A stretch of DNA of 64,000 nucleotides from Sorghum bicolor (taxonomy: Eukaryota; Streptophyta; Magnoliopsida; Poales; Poaceae). Below the pieces are notes generated by a model. It searched no databases. It saw only the letters and a program-made list of their open reading frames with translations, and was not told the DNA's origin. Below, in pieces: positions 1-11,822 of this stretch; the stretch's first letter is position 1; each line of letters starts with the position of its first letter. The DNA lies in NCBI RefSeq assembly GCF_000003195.3, contig NC_012876.2:48851276-48915275 (forward strand), given 5' to 3'. A program made the translations under genes and the position numbers.

Positions 1-65
1 GAGACGCGGAAGAGCGCGGTTATAGCGCGCATCGCGGTGGGAGATACGACAGCGACGAGGACCGG

Positions 66-665
66 GTGGCCCCCGAGCCACCAGGCCCACGGGTGTTCAG
101 CAGGGCGATCCGCAGCACGCCCCTGCCCAATCCATTTCGACCCCCGACCAGCATCGCGAAGTACAATGGAGAGACCAAACCAGAGTTGTGGCTGGCTGAC
201 TTCAGGCTGGCCTGTCAGCTAGGTGGCGCTCGAGGTGATGATCGAGCCATCATCAGACAGCTACCCCTTTTTCTCTCCGACACCGCCCGTCGATGGCTCG
301 AGGAACTCCCTGCCAATCAGATCCACAACTGGGTTGATCTGGTCAGAGTCTTCGAGGGTAACTTCAAAGGGACCTACATACAGCCAGGGAACTCGTGGGA
401 CCTCAGCAAGTGCAAGCAGAAGTCGAGAGAAACTCTTCGGGAGTATGCTCGACGCTTCTCGAAGCAGCGCACTGAGCTGCCGCACATCCCTGACCACGAC
501 GTCATCTTGGCGTTTGTCTCAGGCACCACCAGTCGAGACTTGGTGCGGGAATTAGGTCGCAATCGACCTCAGACCGTCGACGAGCTGATGGACGTAGTAG
601 CCAACTACGCGGCAGGGGAGGAGGCAGTCGGCGCCTTAAATAGGACCGTAGTCAGAGCTTCCTAG
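66..665 (+). pseudogene. gag: TE-0 gag fragment, Ty3 Retand/RIRE2-like
   Basis: This is an open stretch of about 199 codons that reads as the capsid (retrotrans_gag) domain of a Ty3-type retrotransposon. Gag would form the particle that packages element RNA. Visible hallmarks are the motif YNGETKPELWLADFRLACQ near residue 34, a conserved LPLFLSDTARRWLEELP segment, NSWDLSKCKQ, and LREYARRFSKQRTELP. These fit the grass RIRE2/Grande (Tat/Retand) gag as known from the family. The fragment begins at the window edge and has no zinc knuckle. Its last residues run into LTR sequence from about 643, so the stop at 663-665 lies in the LTR rather than in gag. It cannot make a complete protein. Confidence 0.8.
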
Positions 666-944
666 CCCCCTTCTCATCTCTTTCTGTGGTTAGTGTTCTG
701 ATGTCTCGAAATAAATAATCTTTGAAGTAATTCTTGATTATTAGATCAACTAGAGAACTCTTAGGAAACTTCCTCTCTTCCCACCAAAAAAATAATTATA
801 TAGTTATCCATGGGCGATCTTGAATCTTAATTAGTACACTCACGTTCCCTGTGGAAAATCGATACTCTGGAATACTCCCAGGTGAAAGCTACATCGGTAT
901 CCGTGCGCTTGCAGATTTTTCTGTTTGCGTTTAAATACCCAACA
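643..944 (+). mobile_element. Terminal 0.3 kb of a TE-4/TE-6-type LTR
   Basis: This segment is the reverse complement of the first ~300 bases of the LTRs at 32286, 37627, 54441 and 60862. It ends in ...ACCCAACA at 944, the expected terminus, and is followed directly by satellite (ACAAAGTG). It is therefore the last third of an LTR in the plus orientation. The rest of the LTR is missing and the Retand-like gag fragment abuts it at about 643. A single internal deletion or a recombination between two elements could explain the join. Confidence 0.85.
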
Positions 945-3900
945 ACAAAGTGTTGGGAAGGTGTAGTTGAAAATCCACAATTCTCACATATAGTTTCATA
1001 TAGTTTATGTGAGATTCAAGATTTGGTGAGTATTGTTTTCTTAAAATTTCTCAAATGGAAAAATAGTCTATATAAAAAGTTTGGATCTTGATGATCTCTA
1101 ACAACTTGGTATTCAAATGTTTTTCATTTTAAGTAATTTAGTTTGACATTTGACCAAGTTTGACCTAAACCTGTCTTAGATTTTAAACACATGTGCCTAG
1201 AATTGGCTAAAATTTATCAAATGGAAAAATGGACAATGTATCAAATGTAGATCTTGATGATCTCTAACAACTTCATGTTCAAAATTGTTTCATTTGAAGT
1301 CATCAAATGGGTCATTTGACCAAGTTTGAAGCACTCAATTTTGAATTTTGAAAGAATTCATAGCCACGCACCGGTTTTTGGAACCATAGAGGGTCTCGAA
1401 TGGAAAAGTCATGAATACCAATATTGTTCCACTCATCAAGGTCTACATTTAAGATATAGACCATCTTTGCATTTGATAAAGTGTTGGGAAGGTGTAGTTG
1501 AAAATGCATAATTCTCACATATAGTTTCATATAGTTTATGTGAGATTCAATATTTTGTGAGTATTGTTTTCTTAAACTTTCTCAAATGGAAAAATGGTCT
1601 ATATAAAAAGTTTGGATCTTGATGATCTCTAACAACTTGGTATTCAAATTTTTTTCATTTTAATTAATTTAGTTCTTCATTTAACCAAGTTTGACCAAAA
1701 CCCGTCTTGGATTTTAAACACATGTGCCTAGGATTGACTAAAATTTATCCAAATAGAAAAATGGACAATGTATCAAATGTAGATCTTGATGATCTCTAAC
1801 AACTTTGTGTTCAAAACTGTTTCATTTGAAGTCATCAAATGGGTCATTTGACCAAGTTTGAAGCACTCAATTTTTAATTTTGAAATAATTCATAGCCACG
1901 CACCGGTTTCCAGAACCCTAGATGGTCTCAAGGAGAAAAGTCATGAATACCAATATTATTCTATTCATCAAGATCTACATTTAATATACAGGATATTTTT
2001 GCATTTGACAAAGTGTTGGGAAGGTGTAGTTGAAAATCCACAATTCTCACATATAGTTTCATATAGTTTATGTGGGATTCAAGATTTGGTGAGTATTGTT
2101 TTCATAAACTTTCTCAAATGGAAAAATGGTCTATATAAAAACTTTTGAATGTGACGATCTCTAACAACTTGGTATTCAGATGTTTTTCATTTTAAGTAAT
2201 TTAGTTTGTCTTTTGACCAAGTTTGACAAAAACCTGTCTTGGATTTTAAACACATGTGCCTAGGATTGGTTAAAATTTATCTAAATGGAATAATAGACAA
2301 TGTATCAAATGTACATCTTGATGATCTCTAACAACTTTGTATTCAAAGTTGTTTCATTTGAAGTCATCAAATGGGTCATTTGACCAAGTTTGAAGCACTC
2401 AATTTTGAATTTTGAAAGAATTCATAGCCACGCACCGGTTTTTGGAACCCTAGAGGGTCCCGACTGGAAAAGTCATGAATACAAATATTGTTCCACTCAT
2501 CAAGATCTACATTTAATATAAAGACTATTTTTGCATTTGACAAAGTGTTGGGAAGGTGTAGTTGAAAATGCATAATTCTCAGATATATTTCATATAGTTT
2601 ATGTGAGATTCAAGATTTTGTGAGTATTGTTTTCTTCAACTTTCTCAAATGGAAAAATGGTCTATATAAAAAGTTTGGATCTTGATGATCTCTAACAACT
2701 TGGTATTCAAATTTTTTTGTTTTTAAGTAATTTAGTTTTTCATTTAACCAAGTTTGACCAAAACCCGTCTTGGATTTTAAACACATGTGCCTAGGATTGA
2801 CTAAAATTTATCCAAATGGAAAAATGGACAATGTATCAAATGTAGATCTTGATTCTCTCTAACAACTTTGTGTTCAAAACTGTTTCATTTGAAGTCATCA
2901 AATGGGTCATTTGACCAAGTTTGAAGCACTCAATTTTTAATTTTGAAACAATTCATAGCCACGCACCGGTTTCCAGAACCCTAGATGGTCTCAACGAGAA
3001 AAGTCATGAATACCAATATTATTCCATTCATCAAGATCTACATTTAATATACAGGATATTTTTGCATTTGACAAAGTGTTGGGAAGGTGTAGTTGAAAAT
3101 CCACAATTCTCACATATAGTTTCATATAGTTTATGTGGGATTCAAGATTTGGTGAGTATTGTTTTCATAAACTTTCTCAAATGGAAAAATGGTCTATATA
3201 AAAACTTTTGAATGTGACGATCTCTAACAACTTGGTATTCAGATGTTTTTCATTTTAAGTAATTTAGTTTGTCTTTTGACCAAGTTTGACAAAAACCTGT
3301 CTTGGATTTTAAACACATGTGCCTAGGATTGGTTAAAATTTATCTAAATGGAATAATAGACAATGTATCGAATGTACATCTTGATGATCTCTAACAACTT
3401 TGTATTCAAAGTTGTTTCATTTGAAGTCATCAAATGGGTCATTTGACCAAGTTTGAAGCACTCAATTTTGAATTTTGAAAGAATTCATAGCCACGCACCG
3501 GTTTTTGGAACCCTAGAGGGTCCCGACTGGAAAAGTCATGAATACAAATATTGTTCCACTCATCAAGATCTACATTTAATATACAGACTATTTTTGCATT
3601 TGACAAAGTGTTGGGAAGGTGTAGTTGAAAATGCATAATTCTCAGATATAGTTTCATATAGTTTATGTGAGATTCAAGATTTTGTGAGTATTGTTTTCTT
3701 AAACTTTCTCAAATGGAAAAATGGTCTATATAAAAAGTTTGGATCTTGATGATCTCTAACAACTTGGTATTCAAATTTTTTTCATTTTAAGTAATTTAGT
3801 TTTTCATTTAACCAAGTTTGACCAAAACCCGTCTTGGATTTTAAACACATGTGCCTAGGATTGACTAAAATTTATCCAAATGGAAAAATGGACAATGTAT

Positions 3901-5874
3901 CAAATGTAGATCATGATGATCTCTAACAACTTTGTGTTCAAAACTGTTTCATTTGAAGTCATCAAATGGGTCATTTGACCAAGTTTGAAGCACTGAATTT
4001 TTAATTCTGAAAGAATTCATAGCCACGCACCGGTTTCCAGAACCCTAGATGGTCTCAACTAGAAAAGTCATGAATACCAATATTAATCCACTCATCAAGA
4101 TCTACATTTAATATACAGAATATTTTTGCATTTGACAAAGTGTTGGGAAGGTGTAGTTGAAAATCCACAATTCTCACATATAGTTTCATATAGTTTATGT
4201 GGGATTCAAGATTTGGTGCGAATTGGTTTCATAAACTTTCTCAAATGGAAAAATGGTCTATATAAAAACTTTTGAATGTGACGATCTCTAAGAACTTGGT
4301 ATTCAGATGTTTTTCATTTTAAGTAATTTAGTTTGTCATTTGACCAAGTTTGACAAAAACCTGTCTTGGATTTTAAACACATGTGCCTAGGATTGGTTAA
4401 AATTTATCTAAATGGAATAATAGACAATGTATCAAATGTAGATCTTGATGATCTCTAACAACTTTGTATTCAATGTTGTTTCATTTGAAGTCATCAAATG
4501 GGTCATTTGACCAAGTTTGAAGCACTCAATTTTGAATTTTCAAAGAATTCATAGCCACGCACCGGTTTTTGGAACCCTAGAGGGTCCCATCTGGAAAAGT
4601 CACGAATACCAATATTGTTCCACTCATCAAGATCTACATTTAATATAAAGACCATTTTTGCATTTGACAAAGTGTTGGGAAGGTGTAGTTGAAAATGCAT
4701 AATTCTCACATATAGTTTCATATAGTTTATGTGAGATTCAAGATTTCGTGAGTATTGTTTTCTTAAACTTTCTCAAATGGAAAGATGGTCTATAAAAAAA
4801 GTTTGGATCTTGATGATCTCTAACAACTTGGTATTCAATTTTTTTTCATTTTAAGTAATTTAGTTTTTCATTTAACCAAATTTGACCAAAACCCGTCTTG
4901 GATTTTAAACACACGTGCCTTGGATTGACTAAAATTTATCCAAATGGAAAAATGGACAATGTATCAAATGTAGATCTTGATGATCTCTAATAACTTTGTG
5001 TTCAAAACTGTTTCATTTGAAGTCATCAAATGGGTCATTTGACCTAGTTTGAAGCACTCAATTTTGAATTTTGAAAGAATTCATAGCCACGCACCGGTTT
5101 CCAGAACCCTAGACGGTCTCAACTAGAAAAGTCATGAATACCAATATTATTCCACTCATCAAGATCTACGTTTAATATACAGAATATTTTTGCATTTGAC
5201 AAAGTGTTGGGAAGGTGTAGTTGAAAATCCACAATTCTCACATATAGTTTCATATAGTTTAAGTGAGATTCAAGATTTGGCGAGTCCTCTTTTCTTAGAC
5301 TTTCTCAAATGGAAAATGGTCTATATAAAAAGTTTGGATCTTGATGATCTCTAACAACTTGGTATTCAAATGTTTTTCATTTAAAAGTTTGTCATTTGAC
5401 CAAGTTTGTCCAAAACCCGTCTTGGATTTTAAACACAGTGCCTAGGATTGGCTAAAAGTTATCCAAATGGAAAAATAGACAATGTAACAAATGTAGATCT
5501 TGATGATCTCTAACAACTTTGTATTTAAAATTGTTTCATTTGAAGTCATCAAATGGGTCATTTGACCAAGTTTGAAGCACTCAATTTTGAATTTTGAAAG
5601 AATTCATAGCCACACACCGGATTTTGGAACCCTAGATGGTCTCAACTGGAAAAGTCATGAATATCTATATTGTTCCACTCATCAAGATCAACATTTAATA
5701 TACAGACCATTTTTGCATTTGACAAAGTGTTGGGAAGGTGTAGTTGAAATTCCACAATTCTCACATATAGTTTCATATAGTTTATGTGAGACTCAAGATT
5801 TGGTGAGTATTGTTTACTTAAACTTTGCTAAAAGGAAAATGGTCTATATAAAAAGTTTGGATCTCGATGATCTC
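945..5874. repeat. Satellite block 1, ~530-bp unit (about 9 units)
   Basis: The marker AAGTGTTGGGAAG recurs at about 949, 1481, 2010, 2542, 3076, 3607, 4138, 4671, 5201 and 5725, spacings of 524-534 bp. Each unit has three related subunits. In the first full unit these are 1085-1251, 1252-1440 and 1441-1615; two begin with GATCTTGATGATCTCTAAC and all end near an AATGGAAAA motif. Alternate units are more alike than neighbours: 1858-2920 and 2921-3983 match almost exactly at a 1063-bp offset. No gene is supported; open frames recur only because the unit recurs. Confidence 0.95.
5870..5874. repeat. Target site duplication of TE-1 (ATCTC)
   Basis: ATCTC precedes the left LTR and recurs at 14406-14410 directly after the right LTR. 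The flanking satellite joins in phase once the element and one copy are removed. Confidence 0.9.
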
Positions 5875-8447
5875 TGTAATACCCGATTTTAAGGATAAAA
5901 CCAGATATACACCATATGTGAGCCTTAGAAGTCAAATATCACATATAGCTACAAATAAAGGGTAATATCAAAAGACAACGCATAAATTATATAATGTACA
6001 TAATAAATTCGAGATAACCTTAAGCAGCAAACAACGGAAGATAACTCCAACTTCGGGTATTAACTCCACTCTATAGGATCCAACTGACTGGTTGATCACA
6101 AGCCTAACACTCTTCCTAAAGTTTGGGGAAAATAGCAAGAGTCCATGTCGAACTCCACAAGTATAGCAACTAGATTGTATAGATCCCACAATCTCATGAT
6201 CAATGTGACATAAATAATGTAAAGCATTAAATAATAAATAATAAGCATATTTAACACACAAGACTCATCACCCTTAATGTAGATGTCCCTAAGGCCGCTC
6301 CTGACCATAAGCTCGGCTAGTATACTAGTTTTTAACACTTTGTAGAGGTTGCACATCTTTTCCCATGAGTCATGATTTACCCTTTTGCCCTAGGTAGCTA
6401 ATCTCTTAACCCCCTTCCAAGGGAGGTCGGCAGGGATCACTATGAAGTCTTTCAAAGGTTCTTCTAACAAGTTAGGGCCACTTGGTTTCATTAGTCAGTC
6501 CATGTGATCCACCCGCAGGAATCCACGGTCTGCTATTCCCCAATTGCGCCACAACGGGTAAAGACAGAGCCATTATAGCCCTCATGGTTCCACTGTTGTC
6601 CCAGTTATCACTTACAGATAAATCATCAAGTGGCTAAAAAGTCATTTTTATAATTTATTACTTAACATTAATCTAGTCACAGGATCATGGTCACAGAATA
6701 TAAAACCCAAATGCTATACTTGCCTTAGTCCAAATGCTCTTGTTGATCTTGCTAGTTGTCCAAGGTTCCAATCTTGATCACTCAAGCAATCTTGATCACC
6801 ACGAATTGCTCACCGGCTAAACTCGATCATCGATCATCAATCACACAAACAACGGAGACAACATACACGATTCAAACAAGGCTACAATTAGAATAGTACA
6901 CCAATCATATAAAAACAGTATGAAAAGTTTATAAAACGATTCTACGCATCACTACGATCTCACAGACATAAAGATCACACAAATCAGATTTAAAACGAAG
7001 GAGATATGAATTTTCTACGATTTTATATAGTAAAGTAATTAATTAATTAAGGTCAGGAAATTAAAAAGTTTCAAACTGGTGAATTAAGTTTACTAACATG
7101 TAGATCTTTCAAATACGAACGCAATGCAATTTGAATGGGTCAAAACAGAATTAAAATGAATATTTTAGAGCCAAAACAAGTTCAGGGGCAAAATTGTAAA
7201 TAGCAGAAAGCGTATTTTGAATCAAGCCGAGGCGGCTTACGTTTTCAACACAGCAAAGCGTATTTGGAAAAAGGCACCAGGGACCGTGGGTTCGATAATT
7301 AAAAACTTCAAGGGCTCTATAGAAAATGCTACCTCGAAGGTGTAACTTCTATTCTGGGCCACAAGATCCCGATCGAACGGACCGAAATCGCCCGGGGGGG
7401 TTCCGGCCGGCCGGCCACCGGACAGAACTCCGGCACGGTGGCGCCATGACCGGGAGCTCAAAGCTCACCGGAGCTCATCGAACTAGCGCTACAATGCACT
7501 AAAACCGAAACCAAGGGCATGAGAAGGTAGAGGAGGTTACCACGAGCTCACCTAGGGCAAGTCAAGGCTCGAGAAAAGCTTGAAGGTAACCGGCGGCTCG
7601 GGATGGCGGATCGGGGTTCAGCGGGACTTCGGCGTCGTGTAGCGAATCTCTGGAAGCACAAGAAAAAGTAAGGAACGATCTTGCGGCTCCGCAAGGACAT
7701 CTCAAACCTCGGCATCAAACTCACAGTGGCAAAGAAACAGCAGACCACAACGTTCTCGGCGGCGGTTCAACCTCGGGCTCGGCGAGATCCAACGCGAGGC
7801 CGAAGCAGGACTAGACGACTCCTTGGTGTGAAACAGGAGGAAAAGGGGGGTCGCAAGCGTTCAGCACGGGTTTTATTGGGGTTGAATTGTGCGTATAAGG
7901 CAATGACCCCCGGGGAAATGGGGATTGGGAGAGATATTCTCCTTTGGGAGTCCTCCCTGAACACGGCGAGAGGAGGTAGATGAAGTTAGCTGACGACAGG
8001 GTCCACTGGTTAGTGAAAGGAAGAGAGGGAGAGAACTGCGCGAGTTGGGCCGCTGCTGGGCTGTGTTTGCATGAGAGGAGGGTGAATGTGGACAGGCCGG
8101 GAGGGAAGGGAGGAGGGGTCTTTTGGGCCAAATCTAGGGAGAGGGAGAGAGAGAGAGAGAGGGAGCTTTTGCCATCCTGCTTTGTTTGTTTTTTCTTTTC
8201 TTTTATTCCAAAGCCATTTCAACTCATTTCAAAATCATTTTAAATCATTTTGAATTTTAGGTTCAAATACACTCATCACAATAAATAAAATGCCAAGGTA
8301 TGCATGGTCAAACACATTGCTAACTCCTATGATAATTTTTTGAATTTAATGAAAAATATTATTTTCCTATATTCTCATGAGCACAAAAATAACAAATTAA
8401 ATGATTTTGGAGCTACTTTCAAGGAAACAATTTTTTAGGGTGTTACA
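5875..8447 (-). repeat. TE-1 3' LTR
   Basis: This 2573-bp LTR is the downstream copy for the minus-strand element. Compared with the other copy it lacks about 39 bp present at 12511-12550 and carries a longer GA run at 8137-8165. The AGGGAGATAGATT purine tract on the minus strand just inside it (8448-8460) is the likely polypurine tract. Confidence 0.9.
8137..8165. repeat. GA microsatellite in TE-1 3' LTR
   Basis: A run of GA with a few GGA units. The matching place in the other LTR (about 14130-14145) is much shorter, so the run changed length after insertion. Confidence 0.8.
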
Positions 8448-8664
8448 AATCTATCTCCCTTAAAATGAATCTCATCCTCGAGATTCGGAAAAGGCACGGA
8501 TTCCAAAAGACAAATAGGAAAAAGATCTTGATAACTATCTCAACTTTACAACTTGCATACCAAAGATAAACTCAAATTTTCCATAGAATGTCTATTATTC
8601 ATAATTGATCAAGGTCCATCTTGACTACCAACTTTTTGACTTGTACAACTCAAGACATGGTAAC

Positions 8665-9342
8665 TTAGCATGGATATGCCTCCTTAGGTAGGAGTGGACC
8701 ACCTTGATACTCAATTCTTTTCCCTGATGGTGTAGTTAAGAAAATTTTCCACTGGGTAGCATAGATCACTCCTTTGTGTGCACATAACCATCCATTGCCA
8801 AGAACCAAGGGAATGTTGAGTGACTCTAGCACAATGAGGTTTACAGTGAAGTTTTCCTTCTTTATGACAAGATTGATATTTGAGTAAACCTGATCTGCCT
8901 GTATTTCTCCCATTGGGGTTTGAACTAATAAAGGCTTCCTTGTCGGACACTTCACCCGTTCGATCGTCTTTACCAAGTCGGCGGAAATGAAAGAATGCGA
9001 AGCACTTCGGTCAAAGAGAGCAAAACCTAGCACTGAGTCCACTTGAATATAGCCTCCCACCACTTTGCTGGCTCCTTGAATGTTATTCATATCCACATTG
9101 TTCAGTCTCCCATTGATATAATTTCGCTGCGCCTAACTTCCAGGAGCAGGCTTCTTACGGGCTTTTCTTTGACGCTTCCGTCGTTGTGGATTTTGATTTG
9201 ATTCATTGTCAACTTGCACTTCAATATTATTATTTTGATAGTACTCAGCTTTATCATACTCATAGCATCTTTCTTCAAAGGCAAGATGATCATAGTCTTC
9301 CCATCTATCTATGAGAGGCATCATGTTGTGCTCCGAATCCAT
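8665..9342 (-). pseudogene. TE-1 retropepsin-like protease, inactivated
   Basis: The minus frame from 9342 to 8665 is continuous apart from one TAG at 9133-9135. The second half reads as a Ty3-type aspartic protease: GFALFD...ASHSFISADLV, then the PLVLGNGWL region typical of the flap-to-C-terminal part. The family would cut the Gag-Pol polyprotein. The active-site block is Asp-Arg-Ser-Ala-Ser instead of Asp-Ser/Thr-Gly-Ala-Ser, so the catalytic glycine is lost. The first third is rich in Asp/Glu/Asn and then Arg/Lys, like a linker. No RT follows; the frame ends about 200 bp before the 3' LTR. Confidence 0.8.
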
Positions 9343-10868
9343 GGGACACTACACTCGCTGTCATCAAGTGACCAACATCAGTAACATGGCAAGGGTAGAT
9401 GATCATAATCATAGGATACTCAAGACGACAATTATCACTTCAAGATAGTTTAAATATGCATCATCCAGTGATATCAAGGTACTACTCTCCTTAAGACGAG
9501 ACTGATTGGGGAACACTAAGACAAGCTCTCCTATCCTTTTTGAATGCTACACATCATAGTCTTTCAAATTTGCTTGTACCAAGTCTCTTAGTCCAAGATT
9601 GGTTTTATCACCGAGTTCCATCTATTGGTACCTTTATCACAATCAAGTTGTTTCACTCTCCTATTGTATATATAATATCTTGAAACAAAACCAAATTTAC
9701 CGAACACTTGTTATCCACACATATGATCCAACATTAGCCAATCCTTCTCATTGTAGCTTCTTTAATTAGGCTACCCCCCTTAAAAGGGTCAACTAGGGGA
9801 CACAAGAAAGGTAGCTTGCATGTTTTCCAGACAAGTTAATTAATATTGAGAACTTCTTACATCCCAAAGAGCTTATGTGCAAGAGAACAATCAGGTATCC
9901 TGAAATTTTCTTGTGATATGAAAAATACTAGCATAGTAAAATAGACATAACTCTTATTCTCTGAATCCAATAGAATTTTAGCTTATACCATTAGAAAACT
10001 TATGAAATTCTCTACAACTTTCATGTAGAATACCTTCTCAGATTCTGTCTTTAAGCTCAGGTAAAGTATCCAAATATAATACCCATCCTGTCAATGTCTC
10101 AGCAAAGGTGCAGTAAGTTCCAGAAGATATATATCGAGCTACTCAACTCATCTGGAAATGATCCTTACATTTTTCAAAAGCTTAGGAAATCCTTTACAAC
10201 CTTCGTATACAAATTTTTCTCAGATTCTGATGTTAAGTTGTCTGAACTTAGAAATACTAGATCTGTCCAGATTTTGAAACAGAACAGAAACATCCAAGTG
10301 TAATTATCATATCTCAGGTTCTACTTATCCGAATAAGTTCCAGCTTATACTGTTCGAAAGCTTAGAAAATTGTCTAAAACTTTTCCATAGAACACGTTTC
10401 CAAATTCTATATTCATATTTGTCTCAAACAGCAAGTACCCGAAACTGGTCCAGATTCTGGACAGCACAACTGTGTCATCTTGTGATTTTTGTATCTTCCA
10501 ATCCATAATAGCTCTGAGGGTGATTCTTGCTGCCAGAGAAAGATATTGAAGTCTAGTTGTTCCCAGAAAAATTTGATAAACTTTGCACGAACAGAATTTG
10601 GGATATACCAGAATTGTTGCAGACTGCTCCAGAAATCAGCAAAGGACAGAAACAGATATACCCAAACCCAACTACTTATTTCATTACTCCTTATGCCTTA
10701 GGCCTATAAACTAAATGAAATTGTGAAGAAATCCCACAAGATCATTGCAATCATTACAAAGATCCAAATCAAGCATAAACATAATAACAACCCATTAAGC
10801 ATTAAAGGTTCACACTTCACTCAACTTTCGCCACTAGCGTTTTTATTACACAAGGGGGACACAAACTC
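9343..10868. other. TE-1 interior, no gene seen, degenerate internal repeats
   Basis: This 1.5 kb separates the zinc knuckle from the protease, which are normally adjacent in Ty3 elements. No reading frame with family resemblance was found on either strand. Between about 9950 and 10475 a theme recurs three times in diverged form (a TTAGAAA/CTTAGGAAA motif, ACAACTTTC-like text, then CTCAGATTCTG or CCAAATTCTA), at spacings of roughly 170-200 bp. It could be an intron, a captured noncoding segment or a decayed insertion. Confidence 0.5.
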
Positions 10869-11631
10869 CTAAATTTTAGGCTCGGTGTGACTACTTTCAT
10901 GATGCATCAGTTGCTTCTTTTGTGGACAAGAGCTTATATAATGTCCTTCTTGTTGGCAGTGATAACACCTTCTCTTAGCTGGGTCCTTTGTGATGTTACT
11001 TTCCACTGAAGTGTTGCTCGGTGTGTTATCAACTTGCTGACTCTGATGGTTTATCTTTGCCTTGTTAGATTTCTTTCTACATTGCTTGATCAATCCGAGG
11101 TTGAAATTCTGTATAAGTAATTGTCCACCCATCTATGCATACCTCATGAGCAGTGGGGTTAGCTCGAGGAGTTTCTTTGTCTCCAAGGTTTGAATTTTCC
11201 CGACAAGAATTCGAAGCTACATGTGACAACTTAGGATTGGGATGTTGATCACTTCCCAATGCTGGCTCTAGTGATTTTACCTTCCTCTTCTTATCCTCAT
11301 TAGTCACACAAGTTGGTTTTGTCTTAACTTCCTTTTTAGATGACCTTTTTCGAAGACAAAGGAGACCATAATGCTCACAACAAGGGCATTGATCCTGATA
11401 TCCTGATGTATTACTCCCAACACTTCCATGAGTTCTCATATTTTTCCAAGCTTCTGCTACTTGTCTCCTCACTGGTCCTGAGATGCGTTGCTGAGAGTTC
11501 TTATTCTGAGTTATTCCTACCACTACTTATGTTTGCATGGCCTGAAGCTTCTCCTTGTCGAATGCTTTCACGGTTGGCATGTCTAGGTGCTTTGGTTCCT
11601 TCTTGCCTAAGGTGTCCTCGTTATGATCCAT
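10869..11631 (-). pseudogene. gag: TE-1 gag-like ORF with CCHC zinc knuckle
   Basis: An ATG on the minus strand at 11631 opens a frame that meets a TAA at 11527-11529, continues to 11077, and shifts frame within 11077-11132 into a second frame ending at 10869. The second frame contains a perfect nucleocapsid knuckle, CYHCQQEGHYISSC (Cx2Cx4Hx4C), which in the family binds packaged RNA. No normal capsid domain is recognisable in the first part, which is Lys/Arg/Ser-rich. The ATG directly follows a pyrimidine-rich run ending in TTTAG, which looks like a 3' splice site. The ORF starts about 175 bp inside the primer site. Confidence 0.6.
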
Positions 11632-11807
11632 CTAAAGAGACAATAAGGAGGATTTAGAGTGGAGAAAGGTTTTATAATTGAACTGGGCAAGAAGTAAGCA
11701 TAACCTTTAGCAACTATCAAGGTTAAGGTGAAAGCAAGAAGTAAGCAGAGATAGAAGCATTATAAAATGTCCAATTCTAACTAGGATTGCGTCCTAGAGT
11801 CAGCATT

Positions 11808-11819
11808 GCTCTGATACCA
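11808..11819 (-). other. TE-1 primer binding site (initiator Met tRNA)
   Basis: The minus strand reads TGGTATCAGAGC, the standard plant match to the 3' end of initiator-Met tRNA, 3 nt inside the LTR that starts at 11823. This sets the element's orientation. Confidence 0.9.
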
Positions 11820-11822
11820 CTT

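Noticed and set aside
7237..8243. Overlapping frames on both strands in the TE-1 LTR
   Set aside because: GC-rich LTR text; the twins at 13168-14218 carry different indels.
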